A stretch of 64,000 bases of DNA from [Mycobacterium] crassicus. Its GTDB lineage: Bacteria; Actinomycetota; Actinomycetes; Mycobacteriales; Mycobacteriaceae. Of the stretch, positions 37,678-46,252 are shown in pieces. The notes below the pieces were generated by a model that was not told the origin of the DNA, searched no databases, and worked only from the letters and a program-made list of their open reading frames with translations. A program made the translations under genes and the position numbers. The first letter of the stretch is position 1, and each line of letters begins with the position of its first letter. Where the stretch lies: NCBI RefSeq assembly GCF_020181615.1, contig NZ_CP084029.1:4774847-4838846 (forward strand), read 5' to 3'.

Positions 37678-38946
37678 TCAGTTCTGCACCAGGTCGGGGA
37701 TCGGCTCGGCGTCGGTGAGCCAGTGCCGGCCGACCGCCCGCGCCGCCTCCCACTTGGGGATGCTGATCGCGTCGTCCTGGCCGAGGTCCGCGGGCGTCGG
37801 GCCGATGCGCGCGGCCAGCGGGGCCAGCGCCGCGAGATCGAAGTGGTACAGCTCGGCTGCCGCCAGGCCGAGCATCTGCCGGGTCTCGTCGACCGGAATG
37901 TCCCAGAAGGACCGCCGCAGCCAGTCGAGGGTGTGCGGCCAGGTCCCTTCCGGGTGCGGGAAATCGTTGCCCCACAACATGTTGGAGACACCGATCTCAT
38001 AGCGTCTGGCCAGCTCCCGGCGTTCGGTGGTGGTGGCCCCGATGAAGCAGTTCCGGTCGAAGTAGGCCGACGGCGGCATCGTCAGGTCGCCTTCCATGTG
38101 ATGGCTCATCTTCTTGGCGGAGTGCTCCCGCAGGAACCGGGTGTCCATCAGCCACAGCAGATCGTTGGCCCAGAAGGCACCGCACTCGGTGACCCCCCAG
38201 CGCAGGCCGGGGAACCGCTCGAACACCCCCGACCACAACGCGAACCACAGCGGCCGGGCACCCCACCAGCGCACCTCGGTGACGTAGATGCCCAGGTGCC
38301 CGCCGTACTCCTCCTGCGGGGCGGGCCCGGAGTGGGTGTGCACCGGCATCTGCAGGTCTTGGCAAGCGGCCCAGACCTTGTCGTAGCGGCGGTCGTGGTA
38401 CGGCGGGTACCCGACCCAGCGGGCCGGGATCAGGATCCCGCCCCGCAGCCCGGATTCCGCCGCGCGGGTGATCTCGGCGACCGCCGCGTCGACGTCGGCC
38501 AGGATCGGCACCACCGCGACCCCGGCGCGCCGCTCGGGGCTGTGGCTGCACAGTTCGGCGAGCCAGCGGTTGTGGGCCCGTGCCCCGGCCATGGCGCGTC
38601 CCGGGTCCAGGTCACCGGACTGGCCCAGGCCGGCCCCGAACGGGGCCCCGGCGACCCCGGTCACCGCGTCGGCGTCGGGGAAGATGACCTCGCCGACCAC
38701 CCCGTCACCGTCGAGTTCCCGGTCCCGCAGCGCCACATCCCAGCCGCCGGCGATGCCCTCGCCGTGCTCGTCGAACCACTCCTGGGCGAACTCCTCGTCG
38801 ATGAACCCGCCGGCCTGCGCCGCGGCGGTCTTCTCGGCCAGGTAGACCTCGAAGTCGTCTAGGTATTCGGGATCGACGTATTCGCGGTACCGCTCGGTCG
38901 GCAGTTCGGCGTGGGTGTCGGCGGAGATGATCGTGTACGGGTCCAT
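37678..38946 (-). CDS. amidohydrolase-2 family protein (paralogue 2 of 3)
   Basis: A 422-residue paralogue of its neighbours with the same Asp10/His12 start (SADTHAELP), a His in VHTHSG and Asp in NMLWGNDFPHPEG. An extra segment at about residues 28-65, rich in Asp/Glu (DDFEVYLAEKTAAAQAGGF), is absent from the other two, so the substrate pocket probably differs. AAAGGA precedes the ATG at 38946, which was chosen over an ATG 20 codons earlier lacking a ribosome site. It is fourth in the operon. Confidence 0.88.
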   Translation of the reverse strand: MDPYTIISADTHAELPTERYREYVDPEYLDDFEVYLAEKTAAAQAGGFIDEEFAQEWFDEHGEGIAGGWDVALRDRELDGDGVVGEVIFPDADAVTGVAGAPFGAGLGQSGDLDPGRAMAGARAHNRWLAELCSHSPERRAGVAVVPILADVDAAVAEITRAAESGLRGGILIPARWVGYPPYHDRRYDKVWAACQDLQMPVHTHSGPAPQEEYGGHLGIYVTEVRWWGARPLWFALWSGVFERFPGLRWGVTECGAFWANDLLWLMDTRFLREHSAKKMSHHMEGDLTMPPSAYFDRNCFIGATTTERRELARRYEIGVSNMLWGNDFPHPEGTWPHTLDWLRRSFWDIPVDETRQMLGLAAAELYHFDLAALAPLAARIGPTPADLGQDDAISIPKWEAARAVGRHWLTDAEPIPDLVQN

Positions 38947-38959
38947 AGCGGTCCTTTCG

Positions 38960-40174
38960 CTACCAGGTACGGATGGGGTCGGGTTCGAAAACGGTGCTGC
39001 TCGCATCGGCGGGTACGGCCAACAGTGGTTCGGCCACCTCGGCCACGGTCGGGCCGATCCGTTCGGTCAACGGCGCCAGCGCCGCCAGGTCGAAGCCGTA
39101 GACGGCAGCCGCGTTCCCACCGAGCATGGCCGCCACTTCGGCTGGAGGGACACCGGCAAAGGTGTGCCGCAACGCTTCCCGGGTGTAGAGACCGGTGCCC
39201 TCGTAGTGCGGGTAATCGCTGCCCCACATGATCTTCTCGATGCCGATCGCGTGCCGTTCGGCGCACTCCACGGGCCGCATGAAGCTGGCGCCGACATAGC
39301 ACTGCCGGGACCAGTACTCGCTGGGCCGCAGGCTCAGCGAGCCGGCGGTGGGTCCGGCGAAGCGGGAGATCGCCGAACCGGGCCGCGCATAGCGGGCCGC
39401 CGCGACGTCGAGCGAGTCCAGTGTCGCCGGTATCCACCCGGCGCCCTGCTCGGTGAAGACCACGGTGAGGTCCGGATGGCGATCCAGTGCGCCGGAGAAG
39501 ATCAGGTGCCACAGCGCCCGGTGCGCATACCAATGGGTCTCGTACACCCATACCGCGAATGAGCTGCCCCACCCGTCGGTCGGGGTCGGTCCGGCGGTGC
39601 CGCCGTGGTGGTTGACCACCACACCCGCCTCGTCGCAGGCCGCCCACAGCGGCGCCCAATGCTCGGCGTAGAGCTGCGGGATCGCGGCACCGGGGGCGAC
39701 TCCGGGCAGTAGCACCCCGCCGCGCAGCCCGAGTTCGGCGATCCGGGCGACTTCGGCGACGGCTTCGTCGAGGTCTTCGAGCAGAATCTGGCCCACCCCG
39801 GCGCGCCGCTCCGGTGAGCGCGAACAGAAGTCGGCCAGCCAGCGGTTGTGCGCCCGCAGTCCGGCCCAGCGCAGTTCGACCTCCCGGGCGGTCTCCGGGG
39901 GCGGGGCGGCCAAGCTCCCGCTGGGGAAGAACGGCGGCACAGTATTGGGGTAGATGATCTCGCCGGCAACACCTTCGGCGTCCAGGTCGGCGTTACGCCG
40001 CTCACTGTTCCAGCTGCGTTCGGCGTCGGGCTCGGTGAGGTCGCCGAACGGGTTGACGTAAGTCTTTGCCCAACCATCGAATTCGTCCCGAAACTTCGGT
40101 TCCAGGTATTCGCGGTAGTCCAGCAGGTCGGCGCCGGCGTGGCAGTCGGCCGAAATGATGGTGTAGCGGTCCAT
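38960..40174 (-). CDS. amidohydrolase-2 family protein (paralogue 3 of 3)
   Basis: A 404-residue paralogue, closest in layout to paralogue 1 (both have an N-terminal DYREYLEPKFRDEFDGWAK-like helix). Metal residues are Asp10 and His12 in SADCH, a His in VVNHHGG and Asp in KIMWGSDYPHYEG. It is third in the operon, five bases after the decarboxylase-like gene and 13 before paralogue 2. All three proteins end with a FDLxALxPxxxxIGP segment, showing a common origin. Confidence 0.88.
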   Translation of the reverse strand: MDRYTIISADCHAGADLLDYREYLEPKFRDEFDGWAKTYVNPFGDLTEPDAERSWNSERRNADLDAEGVAGEIIYPNTVPPFFPSGSLAAPPPETAREVELRWAGLRAHNRWLADFCSRSPERRAGVGQILLEDLDEAVAEVARIAELGLRGGVLLPGVAPGAAIPQLYAEHWAPLWAACDEAGVVVNHHGGTAGPTPTDGWGSSFAVWVYETHWYAHRALWHLIFSGALDRHPDLTVVFTEQGAGWIPATLDSLDVAAARYARPGSAISRFAGPTAGSLSLRPSEYWSRQCYVGASFMRPVECAERHAIGIEKIMWGSDYPHYEGTGLYTREALRHTFAGVPPAEVAAMLGGNAAAVYGFDLAALAPLTERIGPTVAEVAEPLLAVPADASSTVFEPDPIRTW

Positions 40175-40178
40175 GTGC

Positions 40179-40982
40179 CTAGGCCCGCGCCGACTCGGGC
40201 CGCGGGGCGGCGAGCAGGGCGACATCGTCGTAGCGCTGGTGCACGTAGGGCAGCAGCCATTCGGCCGGCACCCGTTCGGCGATCCGCCCCAGCTGGACGG
40301 TGCGGCGGCGGCACCAGGTGATCGAGCGGATCTCACGGATCACGATGTCGGCCACCGGATCCAGCGGCGACTCCCCCAACTCGCACGTGCCGTCGATGTT
40401 TTCCAGCACCTCGTAGTGCCGGTGGTATTCGCCGTACACCAGGTGGGGATCGGTGATGCCGTTGCCGTCGGGGGCGCGCAGGAACTTGAAGTAGAACTCG
40501 GTGTTGATCTGGTCGGGCGGCAGCTCCGCCGGGCCGGTCACCCGGCCGCTGACGGTGATGAGCTGATGGCCCAGCCGGTCCACCCCGGCGGTGACGCGAT
40601 CCCCGTCGCGCTCCACCGCGATGTTCGCTATCTTCTTGGGCTCGCCGAAGGTTTCGCGGCCGCCGGTGACCGATTGTTCGGTGGACTGCGGCATGAACAG
40701 CGGATAGTCGCCGGCGGTCTCGCCGTGCCGGGCGGTCACCGAGAACACCGCCGACGTGAAGGTCGGCATGCCCTCGATGCGGACCCGCTGTAGCTGGACG
40801 CGCACCAGCGGTTCGGCGGCCGGCTCCAGCGGCCGGGGCAGTACGGCCGCGACGATCTCCGGGTCGGTCAGGTAGGTGATCGTCACCGCCTCGGTGGCGA
40901 TCGGCGCCTTGGTGGCATCGATCTCGTGGTCGACCCGCGTCTCCGGCGGGCGAGGACCGTAGCGAACTCCGGTGGCACTCAA
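40179..40982 (-). CDS. acetoacetate decarboxylase-family protein
   Basis: A 267-residue protein aligned by eye with acetoacetate decarboxylase. GGRETFGEPKKIANI matches the clostridial segment around the Schiff-base lysine, and both adjacent lysines are kept (Lys116 and Lys117 here). It may therefore decarboxylate a beta-keto acid or do related Schiff-base chemistry. The TTG start at 40982 is supported by AAGGAGGA seven bases upstream and by a TTGA four-base overlap with the SDR stop. It is second in the operon. Confidence 0.85.
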   Translation of the reverse strand: MSATGVRYGPRPPETRVDHEIDATKAPIATEAVTITYLTDPEIVAAVLPRPLEPAAEPLVRVQLQRVRIEGMPTFTSAVFSVTARHGETAGDYPLFMPQSTEQSVTGGRETFGEPKKIANIAVERDGDRVTAGVDRLGHQLITVSGRVTGPAELPPDQINTEFYFKFLRAPDGNGITDPHLVYGEYHRHYEVLENIDGTCELGESPLDPVADIVIREIRSITWCRRRTVQLGRIAERVPAEWLLPYVHQRYDDVALLAAPRPESARA

Positions 40983-41914
40983 GGCGTTCCTCCTTCTTCC
41001 GAGGCGTTTTTGGCATGCTGCCCGAGGACGTCGACCAGGTAGTTGGGCTCGCCGCGCCCGAGGATGGACGCCGCCTTGGCGCTCACCACCTGATCGGCCG
41101 GGGTGGGCGGGCCCATCATCCAGAACCGGTCTGCCGCAATGCCGTCGATCACCAGTTCGGCGACCGTGTCGAGCGAGGTGAATTCGACATGGGCGCCGGC
41201 GGCTTCGAAACGGTCCACCACCCCTGCCAGGGTCGTCTCCGGGGTGCGCCGTTGCTGGGTAGCGGCGTAACGATCCGGGCGATGCCGCCACGACTCCCAG
41301 ATCCCGGTGTTCAAGAAGCCGCCCGGGAAAAGGACGTGCGCCCGCACCCCGGTACCGGTCATCTGCAGGTGGGTGTAGAGGCTTTCGGTCAGGCAGAGCA
41401 CCGCGGCCTTGGTCATGGGATAGACGGCGGTAGCCGGCCCACCCATGGCACCCCGGGCGATCGGGGCGAACCCGCCGTTGCCCGAACAGGTGTTGACCAC
41501 GTGTCCCTCGCCCTGTTCCAGCAGGATCGGCACGAAGGCTTTGATGCCGTGGACGACGCCCAGCACATTGACGTCGATCCCCCACCGCCAGTCGGCCAGG
41601 TCGTGCTCCCACAGGTACCCCTCGGAGACCGCGCCGGTGCCGGCGTTGTTGCACACCACATGCACGGCACCGAAGCGATCGAGAGCAGCGTTGGCCAGTG
41701 CCTCGACCGAGGCCCAGTCGGTGACGTCGGTGACCACTCCGGTCGCCTCGATCCCCTCGTCGGCGAGAGTCCGGACCGCCTCCTGCAGCGGTTCGGCGAG
41801 GACGTCGGCGAGCACCACGTTCATGCCCGCCCGACCGAAACACCGGCCCAGGGCTTGACCGATGCCGCCGGCTCCCCCGGTCACCACCGCCGTTTTGCCT
41901 CGAAAGTCAGTCAT
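40979..41914 (-). CDS. short-chain dehydrogenase/reductase
   Basis: A 311-residue SDR. TGGAGGIG at 12-19 binds NAD(P); CNNAG is at about 88-92; catalytic Ser is at about 144, with Tyr165 and Lys169 (YPMTK). The C-terminal 60 residues extend past the classical fold. The ATG at 41914 gives the usual length; the longer reading frame upstream is non-homologous. It is first in the five-gene operon and is divergent from iclR across a 75-base gap. Confidence 0.88.
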   Translation of the reverse strand: MTDFRGKTAVVTGGAGGIGQALGRCFGRAGMNVVLADVLAEPLQEAVRTLADEGIEATGVVTDVTDWASVEALANAALDRFGAVHVVCNNAGTGAVSEGYLWEHDLADWRWGIDVNVLGVVHGIKAFVPILLEQGEGHVVNTCSGNGGFAPIARGAMGGPATAVYPMTKAAVLCLTESLYTHLQMTGTGVRAHVLFPGGFLNTGIWESWRHRPDRYAATQQRRTPETTLAGVVDRFEAAGAHVEFTSLDTVAELVIDGIAADRFWMMGPPTPADQVVSAKAASILGRGEPNYLVDVLGQHAKNASEEGGTP

Positions 41915-41954
41915 TGTGGCTATCGTCACATGGTCACGTATAGCGGCGCAATGC

Positions 41955-41969
41955 GTCGCACTATGCGAC
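41955..41969. promoter_or_regulatory. putative IclR operator (GTCGCA-N3-TGCGAC)
   Basis: A perfect dyad, GTCGCA-CTA-TGCGAC, lies between the divergent SDR operon and iclR genes, 21 bases before the iclR ATG. IclR-family sites are often about 15-base pseudo-palindromes, which fits. Joint control of both directions is inferred. Confidence 0.6.
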
Positions 41970-41989
41970 CACCCGGCTATGGTTTCGCT

Positions 41990-42874
41990 ATGGCCGCCCG
42001 TCCCTCCCCGCAGACCGAACGGGTGGTGAACCTGTTCGAGCACCTGGCGGGTGCGGCTGACGAGGGCATGACGTTGGCCGAGGTGTCACGTCAATTGAAC
42101 GTCCACAAAGCCAGCTGCCACTCGATGCTGGCGGAGCTGCTGCGCGCCGGCTGGTTACTGCGCGACCCGGTTCGCAAGACCTACCACCTCGGCCCGGCCC
42201 TGGTTCGGCTCGGCCGCGAGGCGGCCGGCCGTTATCCGGCCCTGGTGCTGGCCCGGTCGGAGATGGCCGAGCTGTCGGCGGCCACCGGCGCGCACTGCGT
42301 TGCCTTCTCGGTGAGCGATGACTACTCCACCGTTGTCGACCAGGTCCGCAGCCCCCACGGCGGCGGTCACCCGATGCCGATCGGCACCCAGTTTCCGCAC
42401 CGTCCGCCGTACGGGGCGTCGATCGCAGCGTGGTCGGGACCGGATGTCCGGGAGCAGTGGCTGGCCGCCGTCCCCGGGGACGTGCGTGATCGTTACCGCC
42501 AGGCCCTCGCCGCCGCCGGGCAACGGGGCTACGCGGTGGGACTGCACATCCTGCCCGACCTACGCCTGCAGGAACTGGCGCTGATCGTGCGTAGCGCCGA
42601 GGTACGTTCCACCCGGCTCAGCCAGCTGGCGCAGGCCTTGACCGACGAGCTGATCCACACCGAGGAGTGGTTCCCGATCAGCCTGGCGCCCGACCGTGCC
42701 TACACGGTGAGCCACATCGATTCCCCCATCCTGGGGCCGGAGTCGCGCGTCGAGTTGATGCTGAGCCTGGTTCCCCGCGCCGACCCGATGAGCGGCGTCC
42801 TGGTCACCGATCTGGGAACGCAGCTCTGTGCGGCAACCCGCCGACTCAGCACCGCCCTGGCCGCCGAAGGTTAG
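41990..42874 (+). CDS. IclR-family transcriptional regulator
   Basis: A 294-residue protein. The N-terminal winged helix lies at about 10-70 (MTLAEVSRQLNVHKASCHSM), with a C-terminal effector domain with GAHCVAFSVSDDYSTVVDQV and PYGASIAAW. It is the probable regulator of the divergent SDR-decarboxylase-amidohydrolase operon. IclR proteins commonly control catabolism of aromatic or short acids and sense pathway intermediates. The ATG at 41990 was chosen as the closest to the HTH. Confidence 0.9.
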   Translation: MAARPSPQTERVVNLFEHLAGAADEGMTLAEVSRQLNVHKASCHSMLAELLRAGWLLRDPVRKTYHLGPALVRLGREAAGRYPALVLARSEMAELSAATGAHCVAFSVSDDYSTVVDQVRSPHGGGHPMPIGTQFPHRPPYGASIAAWSGPDVREQWLAAVPGDVRDRYRQALAAAGQRGYAVGLHILPDLRLQELALIVRSAEVRSTRLSQLAQALTDELIHTEEWFPISLAPDRAYTVSHIDSPILGPESRVELMLSLVPRADPMSGVLVTDLGTQLCAATRRLSTALAAEG

Positions 42875-42983
42875 GTCGGCCCCCGACGCCCGGAGCGCAC
42901 TGAAGTGGGCTGCGGCAAACCCGCGCGATACTGTGCTCTGGTCGGCCACAGCAGACCTGCCGATAGAACGGTTGAGTCAATTC

Positions 42984-44012
42984 ATGACCGCACCAGAGAC
43001 GTCGGCGATGGAAGCCCGGGTCGGCCACTACTACCAGATGGACGGCACGTACGTCGTCGGCCGGGAGAAGGTCCGCGAGTACGCCCGCGCCGTACAGGAC
43101 TACCACCCCGCGCACTGGGATGCCGCCGCCGCCGCGGAGATGGGCTACTCGGGGCTGGTGGCGCCGCTGACGTTCACCTCGACTCCCGGGATGGCGTGCA
43201 ACCGCGAGATGTTCGAATCCGTCGTCGTCGGCTACGACACCTACATGCAGACCGAAGAGGTCTTCGAGCAGCACCGCCCGATCGTGGACGGCGACGAGCT
43301 GACCATCGACGTCGAGCTGACCTCGGTGCGCCGGATCGCCGGCCGCGACCTGATCACCGTCACCAACACCTTCACCGACACCGCGGGGGAAGTGGTGCAC
43401 ACCCTGCACACCACCGTCGTCGGCGTCACCGCCGAGGACATCGGCCCCGAGGTCAAGACCGCGGTGCAGCGCGCGATGATGCACGACGTCAACATCCTCG
43501 ACGTCGGCGAATCGGCCGCGAACTACGAGAAGACGGTGCGGCCCGAGGGCGAGATCCGGATCTCCGAGGGAGGCCTGACCCGCACCCCGGCGACGCCGTC
43601 CTTCGACGAGGTGAAGGTCGGCGACGCGTTGCCGGTGCACCACACCCGACTGTCCCGGGGCGACCTGGTGAACTATGCCGGGGTGGCCGGCGACGCCAAC
43701 CCGATTCACTGGGACGAGGAGATCGCCAAGCTGGCCGGGCTGCCCGACGTGATCGCGCACGGCATGCTCACCATGGGCCTGGGCGCCGGTTTCGCCTCCG
43801 CCTGGACCGGCGACCCCGGGGCGGTCACCCGCTACGCGGTGCGACTGTCGGCGCCGGCGATCGTGTCGGCCAAGGAAGGCGCCGACATCGAATTCAGCGG
43901 CAAGATCAAGTCACTCGACCCCGAGACCCGCACCGGGGTCCTGCTGGTCGGCGCGAAGTCCTGCGACAAGAAGATCTTCGGTCTGGCGACGCTGAACGTC
44001 CGCTTCCGCTGA
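42984..44012 (+). CDS. MaoC-type dehydratase, fused HadA/HadB-like
   Basis: A 342-residue double hot-dog protein. The N-terminal half (about 1-165) is a HadA/FAS1-dehydratase-like domain with DYHPAHWD, and the C-terminal half is MaoC with the hydratase-2 motif around AGDANPIHWDEE and HGMLTMG (Asp and His active site). It should dehydrate or hydrate (3R)-hydroxyacyl thioesters, in lipid synthesis or in a degradative role. The ATG at 42984 was chosen because homologous-looking sequence begins at MEARVGHYYQMDG soon after. It follows iclR by about 110 bases on the same strand. Confidence 0.87.
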   Translation: MTAPETSAMEARVGHYYQMDGTYVVGREKVREYARAVQDYHPAHWDAAAAAEMGYSGLVAPLTFTSTPGMACNREMFESVVVGYDTYMQTEEVFEQHRPIVDGDELTIDVELTSVRRIAGRDLITVTNTFTDTAGEVVHTLHTTVVGVTAEDIGPEVKTAVQRAMMHDVNILDVGESAANYEKTVRPEGEIRISEGGLTRTPATPSFDEVKVGDALPVHHTRLSRGDLVNYAGVAGDANPIHWDEEIAKLAGLPDVIAHGMLTMGLGAGFASAWTGDPGAVTRYAVRLSAPAIVSAKEGADIEFSGKIKSLDPETRTGVLLVGAKSCDKKIFGLATLNVRFR

Positions 44013-44030
44013 ACCCCGGTCAGCCGGGGG

Positions 44031-44783
44031 TCAGCCCGGAACGGCGGCCTTCAGCGACTCCAACGCGGCGGTGCTGAGGCGGGCCAACTCCGCGGCCTCG
44101 GCCGGATCGAGGGCAGCCGCGAACAGATCCGCCATCCGCCGGTTGGTCACCTGCTCGATCTGCGCGTACTCGTCGCGCTTGGCGGCGCCGTCGGCGTAGG
44201 GCTCGGGCCAACCGAACATGGCGGCGTACTGCGGTCCCTTGTTGAGCATGTGAGCCTCGATCGGGGTGACACCGGAGATGCACAGCGCGTTGAAGTGCAC
44301 CGCGGCCCGCAGTTCGCGCAGCACGAACATCACCTGCAGTGCCCGGGCGGCGGCATCGTCGGCCAAAGGCATCGCACGCCAGCCCGCGTATAGCGGCAGC
44401 CCCGCGGACGCCGTCGCGGCGATGACCTTCTCACCCAGCTCGGCGATCCGATCCAGCCCGTCGGCGCCGGCCAGATACTTGCGTCCGAACCCCGCGGTCT
44501 GGTCCCAATACAGTTGCGCCGCACCGGCAGCGCCGCGTACCGCGACACCTTCGTCCCACATCGCGCCCAGCGAGGTCGGCTCGAACACCGCGAACACCGA
44601 CGCGACGGTGCCACCGCTGGCCTCACCCAGGACTCCCCCGCGGCCGGCCACGTAGCCCGCCAACGGGTTCACGTAGCCGGCGGCGATGCTTTCACCGAAG
44701 GTCTCCGGGTGCAGCATGAAGATCGCGACGGCCTGCTCCATCGCGGTTCCGGTCGCGTCAACGGCGTCCAACATCTCGCTCAT
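44031..44783 (-). CDS. SCO6745-family protein
   Basis: A 250-residue mostly helical protein resembling actinobacterial proteins of the SCO6745 group: GYVAGRGGVLGEASGGTV near 45-62, a long middle with RALQVMFVLRELRAAVH, and ISGVTPIEAHML. The biochemical role is unknown. The ATG at 44783 has AAGG close upstream. It lies 53 bases downstream of the tetR gene on the same strand and is the last gene of this unit. Confidence 0.75.
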   Translation of the reverse strand: MSEMLDAVDATGTAMEQAVAIFMLHPETFGESIAAGYVNPLAGYVAGRGGVLGEASGGTVASVFAVFEPTSLGAMWDEGVAVRGAAGAAQLYWDQTAGFGRKYLAGADGLDRIAELGEKVIAATASAGLPLYAGWRAMPLADDAAARALQVMFVLRELRAAVHFNALCISGVTPIEAHMLNKGPQYAAMFGWPEPYADGAAKRDEYAQIEQVTNRRMADLFAAALDPAEAAELARLSTAALESLKAAVPG

Positions 44784-44836
44784 AGCCTTGTCTCCATCCT
44801 TCGGTTCATCGGGCGGTTCCAGTCTTGCATCAGGCA

Positions 44837-45484
44837 TCAGGTATCCGGCAGGGGTCCCCACAGCCCGGCCGGGCGGCCGAGGAGGCCCAGCACCGCGTCG
44901 CGGAGCGTCGACACCATCGCGATGGGCCGCAACGCGTCCGGGTTGAGCATCCATTGGTATCCGACGCCGCGCAGCATCCCCTCGATCGCCACCGACGCGG
45001 CGACGGGATCGATGTCGGTGCGCGCGGTTCCATCCTGCTGCGCCTCCACGATCCAACGCCGCAGCCGCCGGCGGTAGGACTCGTCATGGCGGGCGAGCAG
45101 TTGCTGGATGGCCGGTTCGAGGCCGGGCGCTTCACTGGCCAGCACCTGCAGCACCCGCGATGCCACCGGGTTGGTCTCCAGTCCGGCCATCGCCACTTCG
45201 ATGGCGTGCGCCAGCGCGGCCATCCCACGACGCGGTTCGGCCGACTGAATGCGCTCGTCCCAGTTGTGGGCGATCTCTTCGATGATCTTCTCGACGATCT
45301 CCGACTTCGACGTGAAGTGATAGTCGGCAAGTCCGCGACTGTAGCCGGCACGCTCGCCGATTCTGGCCATGGTGGCGTGGCTGAAACCGCCTTCGGCGAT
45401 GAGGGATTGGGCGGCTTCGATCATTTTGCGTTGTGCGGCGGTGCCGCGTTCCTGCTTGCGTGAGGGTGGGTTGGGTGCGGCCAT
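44837..45484 (-). CDS. TetR-family regulator
   Basis: A 215-residue protein. The helix-turn-helix lies at about 36-62 (ATMARIGERAGYSRGLADYHF), with a long C-terminal ligand domain of the TetR_C_6-like type. It sits three bases after the enoyl-CoA hydratase gene in the same transcript, so it is co-expressed with the acyl-CoA dehydrogenase operon it probably controls. An IR upstream of that operon (49230-49245) is a candidate site. Confidence 0.88.
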   Translation of the reverse strand: MAAPNPPSRKQERGTAAQRKMIEAAQSLIAEGGFSHATMARIGERAGYSRGLADYHFTSKSEIVEKIIEEIAHNWDERIQSAEPRRGMAALAHAIEVAMAGLETNPVASRVLQVLASEAPGLEPAIQQLLARHDESYRRRLRRWIVEAQQDGTARTDIDPVAASVAIEGMLRGVGYQWMLNPDALRPIAMVSTLRDAVLGLLGRPAGLWGPLPDT

Positions 45485-45487
45485 GCC

Positions 45488-46252
45488 TCAGCGCCCGGTG
45501 AACCGCGGGGCGCGTCGCTGGGCCGACGCAGCGACGCCCTCAACGAAGTCCGCGGTGTGCTGCAGCCGGGTCTGTTCGGCGAGTTCGTGGCCGGTGGCCG
45601 CCGCGACGGCCTCGGCCAACCCGGCACGCATGGTGGCGCGGATGCTGGTCAGCGCCTGCGGGGCCGAGGCCGCGATGCGCTGGGCGAACCGCAGCGCGGC
45701 CGGGCGCACGTCGCCGTCGGCGGCCAGCTCGTCGAGCAGCCCGGCCCGGTGGGCCACTTCGCCGCCGAACCGCTCACCGGTCAGCAGCCATTCGAGTGCC
45801 CGCTGCTGCCCGACCACCCGCGGCAGGGTCGCGGTGATCCCGAACCCCGGATGGAATCCGAGTTGGCTGAAGTTGGCCGCGAACCTCGACGACGGCGACC
45901 CGACGCGGAAGTCCGCGCTGAGCGCCAGACCGAGTCCGCCGCCGATCGCGGCGCCGGCGACCGCCGCGACGACCGGGGTCCGGGCCCGGAACAGTCGCAC
46001 GGCCTGGCGGTAGAGCTCGCCGGCGGAGGAACCGTCCCCGGTGTTGCCGGACAGATCCGCACCCGCGCAGAAGTTCTTGCCCTGCGCGCACAGCACGATC
46101 ACCCGGCAGTTCTCGACTGTGTTGTCGAGCCGCTCGTAGGTATCGGCGAGGTCGCGGATCAGGGTGGCGTCGAAGAAGTTGTTCGGCGGGCGGCGCAGCT
46201 CGACAACCGCTACGTGCCCGGTGAGCTCGACGGCTAGTTCCGGCGCGGTCAC
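45488..46252 (-). CDS. enoyl-CoA hydratase/isomerase-family protein
   Basis: A 254-residue crotonase-fold protein with the oxyanion-hole segments KNFCAGADLSG and AGAAIGGGLGLAL. Of the two glutamates used by classical hydratases, the second is present (RALEWLLTG) but the first position reads SQLG, with Gln instead of Glu. It may therefore act as an isomerase or on an unusual substrate. It overlaps the hydrolase gene upstream by four bases. Confidence 0.87.
   Translation of the reverse strand: MTAPELAVELTGHVAVVELRRPPNNFFDATLIRDLADTYERLDNTVENCRVIVLCAQGKNFCAGADLSGNTGDGSSAGELYRQAVRLFRARTPVVAAVAGAAIGGGLGLALSADFRVGSPSSRFAANFSQLGFHPGFGITATLPRVVGQQRALEWLLTGERFGGEVAHRAGLLDELAADGDVRPAALRFAQRIAASAPQALTSIRATMRAGLAEAVAAATGHELAEQTRLQHTADFVEGVAASAQRRAPRFTGR

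Noticed and set aside
36414..40174. Tandem assembly duplication of one amidohydrolase gene
   Set aside because: The three proteins differ in length, inserts and most residues outside the metal site, so they are true paralogues.
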